From Candidatus Borrarchaeota archaeon (GTDB taxonomy: Archaea; Asgardarchaeota; Sifarchaeia; Borrarchaeales; Borrarchaeaceae), in assembly GCA_016840645.1 (NCBI GenBank), contig JAEORY010000221.1, positions 1-6,643 on the forward strand: a DNA stretch of 6,643 nt, in the 5' to 3' direction. The position numbers were made by a program, and so were the translations under genes. This document shows positions 4,496 through 6,643 of the stretch, piece after piece (position 1 is the stretch's first letter; every line of letters starts with the position of its first letter). Below the pieces are notes generated by a model. That model had not been told where the DNA came from, searched no databases, and saw only the letters and a list, made by a program, of their open reading frames with translations.

Positions 4496-4551
4496 GTGAG
4501 CTACCTCATGCTAAAGCCTTGAGGCTTCCTGCTTCTCCGACAGACTCGATC
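4496..4551 (-). mobile_element. IS200/IS605-type right end, copy 2
   Basis: This is the reverse-oriented partner of 2781-2836, with 53 of 56 bases matching. It keeps the same hairpins and ends in CTCAC at 4496. Here the end lies directly downstream of a recognisable TnpB C-terminal relic (4506-4756), supporting the IS605/IS1341 assignment. Flanking bases outside the 56 bp do not match copy 1, so 4496 and 2836 are likely true element boundaries. Confidence 0.75.
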
Positions 4552-4756
4552 CCCTTGCGGGTTACCGAGGTCTTATCTCCACAGGCTTAACATCCCTACG
4601 CCCCGTAGGTACGGCTAACGATCGTGCTGCAATCGGAGTATGCACCTTGTCTGCAAGTGTGCGTATGAGCCCTCCAATTGTTGTTAATACCTTCCTCATA
4701 CCACCTATATAACGTGAGGGAGATCCCTCGATACACGTGATGAAAGTGAACCCCCA
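4506..4756 (-). pseudogene. Frameshifted C-terminal remnant of TnpB
   Basis: TnpB is the RNA-guided nuclease of IS605/IS1341 elements. On the minus strand one frame is open from 4756 to a TAA at 4562 and contains LIRTLADKVHTPIAARS, then LAVPTGRRDV. After about 4586 the TnpB-like sequence continues in another frame as ACGDKTSVTRKG and ESVGEAGSLKALA, ending in TGA at 4506. One base missing near 4584-4590 would restore a single run '...GRRDV(N/K)ACGD...EAGSL', a pattern I recall from archaeal TnpB C-termini. The RuvC core, zinc finger and N-terminus are gone, so no active nuclease is encoded. Family assignment comes from remembered motifs plus the adjoining right end. Confidence 0.6.
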
Positions 4757-4759
4757 CTA

Positions 4760-4804
4760 CCGCAATTCATCACCACGCTGAAGCGGTGGTGCTTTCTTGC
4801 TTAG
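4760..4804 (+). mobile_element. Second IS200/IS605-like end with hairpin
   Basis: The stretch starts CCGCAATTCATC, forms a hairpin from CACCAC (4771-4776) and GTGGTG (4786-4791) with an inner GC/GC pair and TGAA loop, and ends TTTCTTGC. That 'GCAATTCATC-hairpin-TTTCTTGC' layout recalls ends of other tnpB elements. The plus frame also reads PQFITTLKRWCFLA then stop, like some TnpB tails. It may be the far end of the minus-strand relic, making a ~300-bp MITE-like unit (4496-4800), or the tail of a second relic in opposite orientation. Confidence 0.5.
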
Positions 4805-4900
4805 TTCCTCGTAAATGAAATAGAATATGCGCGCCCAATCACAAATTTTCAACTTGAATACAAGTGTCATTCGATATTTAGCCATAAGTTTTTAATCTAC

Positions 4901-4921
4901 ATTCTTCTAAATTATAAGAAT
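4901..4921. promoter_or_regulatory. 21-bp near-palindrome, likely operator of the flavoprotein gene
   Basis: ATTCTT (4901-4906) and AAGAAT (4916-4921) are perfect outer arms, and the inner TAA (4908-4910) pairs with TTA (4912-4914). Only one of ten pairs fails. It sits about 10 bp upstream of the BRE/TATA of the next gene, where archaeal transcription activators usually bind. Confidence 0.5.
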
Positions 4922-4930
4922 AATATCGTA

Positions 4931-4948
4931 CAAAAATATTAAAATATA
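4931..4948 (+). promoter_or_regulatory. BRE/TATA promoter of the flavoprotein gene
   Basis: CAAAAA (4931-4936) followed by TATTAAAATATA (4937-4948) resembles a BRE plus TATA box. Transcription would begin near 4968, leaving a leader of about 20 nt with the GGTG ribosome site at 4978-4981. Confidence 0.5.
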
Positions 4949-4987
4949 AAATTGGAGAGCAATGAAATAAGAGTAAAGGTGTAAATA

Positions 4988-6643
4988 ATGCCAAAGATTA
5001 GTGATCCAATAAAAATTGGACGAATGGAACTCCGAAATAGATATGTCGCCGCGGCAATGCTAACTGACACATTAACTGATGATGGATCTGTGAATGAACG
5101 CTACTTAAGAACTATGAGTCACACTGCACAAGGCGGATGGGGGCTCGTCTGTGTCCAAGCAACGCAAGTTCATCCTAGTGGACAAGTTGTTCGTAAAGAA
5201 TTAGCCATTTATGACGATAGGTATACGACTGGATTATACGAAGTTGCGGATGCCATCAAACGAGAGGGGCCGTATGCAGGAATTCAAATCTTTCATGGAG
5301 GGGCTCTTTGTCATCCATTAGTACTTCGAAAAACGGTAGATGCACCAGCTCCAGAGTTTCCCGCCAAAACACCAGTTGCGCCAAGTCCGATGAATTCTTT
5401 TCTTAACCCTGCCGCAAAGTGTCATGTGCTGACGCACGACGAAATACTGGAATTAATTGAATGTTACGGAGCGGCAGCTGGAAGAGCTAAGGAAGCGGGC
5501 TTTGACTGCGTCGAAGTACATGCCTGCCATGGTTCACTTCCACACCAATTCCGAACGCCACGATGCAATCTCAGAGACGATGAATGGGGGCAGGATAAAC
5601 ATCTCTTTATTAAAAAAATTGCTGAGTCTGTGAGGAAAAACGTTGGCCCAGATTTTCCGTTTTGGTTTAGGATAAGTGCGGATGATCATGCCCCGCCAGG
5701 TACGCCAGGATTTACATTAGAGGACACCGCAACAAAATTAGTACCTGTCCTAGAAAAGGCTGGTGTGGCTGCTATTCATTCTTCAAGTGGAGCAGTAGAT
5801 GTATCTGGGGTCTGGGTAATTCAACCTCTTTATTGGGAGCAAGGATGTCTTGTAAAAGAAGCTAAACGAGTAAAAGAGGTTACTAACCTACCTGTTGGTA
5901 CTGTAGGCAAGATTATGGCGCCTGAGATGGCCGCCAGAATCATTGAGGAGGAGAGTGCGGATTGGGTTGCCCTTGGTAGACCAGCTTGGGCAGATCCATG
6001 GTATCCTAGAAAACACTTAGAAGGACGACCAGAGGATGTCCGCCGGTGTATTGCTTGTGACTGGTGTACATATCTCTACATTCTCGCAAATGTACCCGGC
6101 AGATGTGCTGTAAATTACTCCTTTGGACGAGAAATTCGATATCCTCCAGATGAGTTTATACCACCAGCTGAAACCCCTAAGGATGTCCTCGTTATTGGAG
6201 GTGGAGTTGCAGGAATGGAGGCGGCGAGAGTAGCTGCTCTTCGAGGGCACAACGTCACACTATATGATAAGGACAATGAACTTGGAGGAATTATGCGCTA
6301 TGCGTCCGATATCCCTTATCTCTATACTGGCGATTTAATGCAAATAGCTACATGGCAAATGACCCAATTGGAGAAACTTGGGGTCGAACTAAAGTTAGGC
6401 GAAACAGTAACCGCAGATCTTGTGGATAGAATAAACCCAGACGTAGTGGTGGTCGCCACTGGTGGAGTTTCTCCTAAACCGACAAGAATCCCAGGAATTG
6501 AACGAGCTATAACTTTTGATGAGTACTTGATGAAGCGTCCCGAACTAGGTAAAGATGTAGTAGTTTTAGGAGGATACGAAGGAGCAGAAGCATCGGTTTC
6601 TATCGCCCGACAAGATAAGAACGTGACCCTGGTGAGTGAATCT
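4988..6643 (+). CDS. TMADH/2,4-dienoyl-CoA reductase-family flavoprotein (3' end beyond window)
   Basis: The ATG at 4988, 6 nt after AGGTG, opens 552 codons that run off the window; family members have about 640-730. Residues 1-345 are an Old Yellow Enzyme FMN barrel: NRY (17-19), Gln100, H178-A-C-H181, FRIS (227-230) and the FMN-phosphate segment ALGRPAWADP (328-337). A 4Fe-4S cluster follows at C354, C357, C360 and C373. A Rossmann domain starts at 399 (IGGGVAG 403-409, Asp427), then VVVATGG (487-493) and a second nucleotide-binding fold from 523. The Cys spacing 3-3-13 matches trimethylamine dehydrogenase rather than 2,4-dienoyl-CoA reductase (3-4-12), but no cysteine stands where TMADH links FMN (near residue 30). 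Ser183 replaces the usual Tyr of HG-Y-L. Electrons would pass FAD/NAD(P)H, Fe-S and FMN; the substrate (enoate, enoyl-CoA or amine) cannot be told. Confidence 0.93.
   Translation, partial: MPKISDPIKIGRMELRNRYVAAAMLTDTLTDDGSVNERYLRTMSHTAQGGWGLVCVQATQVHPSGQVVRKELAIYDDRYTTGLYEVADAIKREGPYAGIQIFHGGALCHPLVLRKTVDAPAPEFPAKTPVAPSPMNSFLNPAAKCHVLTHDEILELIECYGAAAGRAKEAGFDCVEVHACHGSLPHQFRTPRCNLRDDEWGQDKHLFIKKIAESVRKNVGPDFPFWFRISADDHAPPGTPGFTLEDTATKLVPVLEKAGVAAIHSSSGAVDVSGVWVIQPLYWEQGCLVKEAKRVKEVTNLPVGTVGKIMAPEMAARIIEEESADWVALGRPAWADPWYPRKHLEGRPEDVRRCIACDWCTYLYILANVPGRCAVNYSFGREIRYPPDEFIPPAETPKDVLVIGGGVAGMEAARVAALRGHNVTLYDKDNELGGIMRYASDIPYLYTGDLMQIATWQMTQLEKLGVELKLGETVTADLVDRINPDVVVVATGGVSPKPTRIPGIERAITFDEYLMKRPELGKDVVVLGGYEGAEASVSIARQDKNVTLVSES

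Noticed and set aside
4561..4700. Possible tRNA or rRNA fragment in the more GC-rich stretch
   Set aside because: No cloverleaf, TTCGA loop or acceptor pairing found; the minus strand reads as a TnpB tail instead.
4963..4971. ATG-AAA-TAA mini-ORF in the flavoprotein leader, after GGAG
   Set aside because: A two-codon ORF in AT-rich sequence is expected by chance; the inferred transcript start also falls at or after it.
6017..6250. 77-codon minus-strand ORF
   Set aside because: Antisense to the Fe-S and FAD regions of the flavoprotein, whose motifs are clear on the plus strand.

Overview
The window looks archaeal, from an AT-rich (roughly 60% AT), probably anaerobic and non-extreme-thermophilic organism. 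The signs are TATA boxes about 25 nt ahead of inferred transcript starts, strong AGGAGG/GGTG ribosome sites, T-run terminators, an indolepyruvate:ferredoxin oxidoreductase operon, an AsnC/Lrp-type remnant and many IS200/IS605 relics. A cold-shock protein argues against a hyperthermophile. I cannot name the genus; an Asgard-like or euryarchaeal mesophile is a guess.

Layout. 1-1349: the 3' part of iorA and complete iorB, overlapping by one base. They encode the two subunits of the enzyme that oxidises aryl pyruvates to aryl-acetyl-CoA with ferredoxin. 1350-1738: a T-rich terminator, a doubtful 38-residue ORF, two 24-nt direct repeats and a clear TATA box for the next gene. 1739-1936: a 65-residue cold-shock-domain protein. 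1937-2379: no intact gene, but a hairpin, a near-consensus archaeal promoter running into a foldable palindrome, and on the minus strand a broken AsnC/Lrp ligand-binding domain. 2380-2529: an unlisted 49-residue small protein with an excellent ribosome site. 2530-2848: palindromes, a TATA box and one IS605-type right end.

2849-4203 holds a two-gene unit. A 117-residue protein of unknown function appears to start at a non-AUG codon. It is followed by a complete 303-residue MoxR-type AAA+ ATPase of the subgroup normally paired with a CoxE-like VWA protein; no VWA gene is present. The pair is bracketed by near-identical 56-bp IS605 right ends in opposite orientation (2781-2836 and 4496-4551). 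4204-4804 has no intact gene: terminator T-runs, another right-end-like hairpin, a palindrome, a doubtful 27-residue ORF, a frameshifted C-terminal fragment of TnpB with its right end on the minus strand, and a second IS-like end on the plus strand.

4988-6643 is the first 552 residues of a large flavoprotein of the trimethylamine dehydrogenase / 2,4-dienoyl-CoA reductase family (FMN barrel, 4Fe-4S cluster, FAD/NAD domain). It runs off the window and is preceded by a 21-bp near-palindrome and a TATA box. The region reads as metabolic redox genes separated by an accessory stretch shaped by IS605 decay. The best candidates for something undescribed are the small protein plus MoxR pair and the leftover guide-RNA-like IS605 ends around it.
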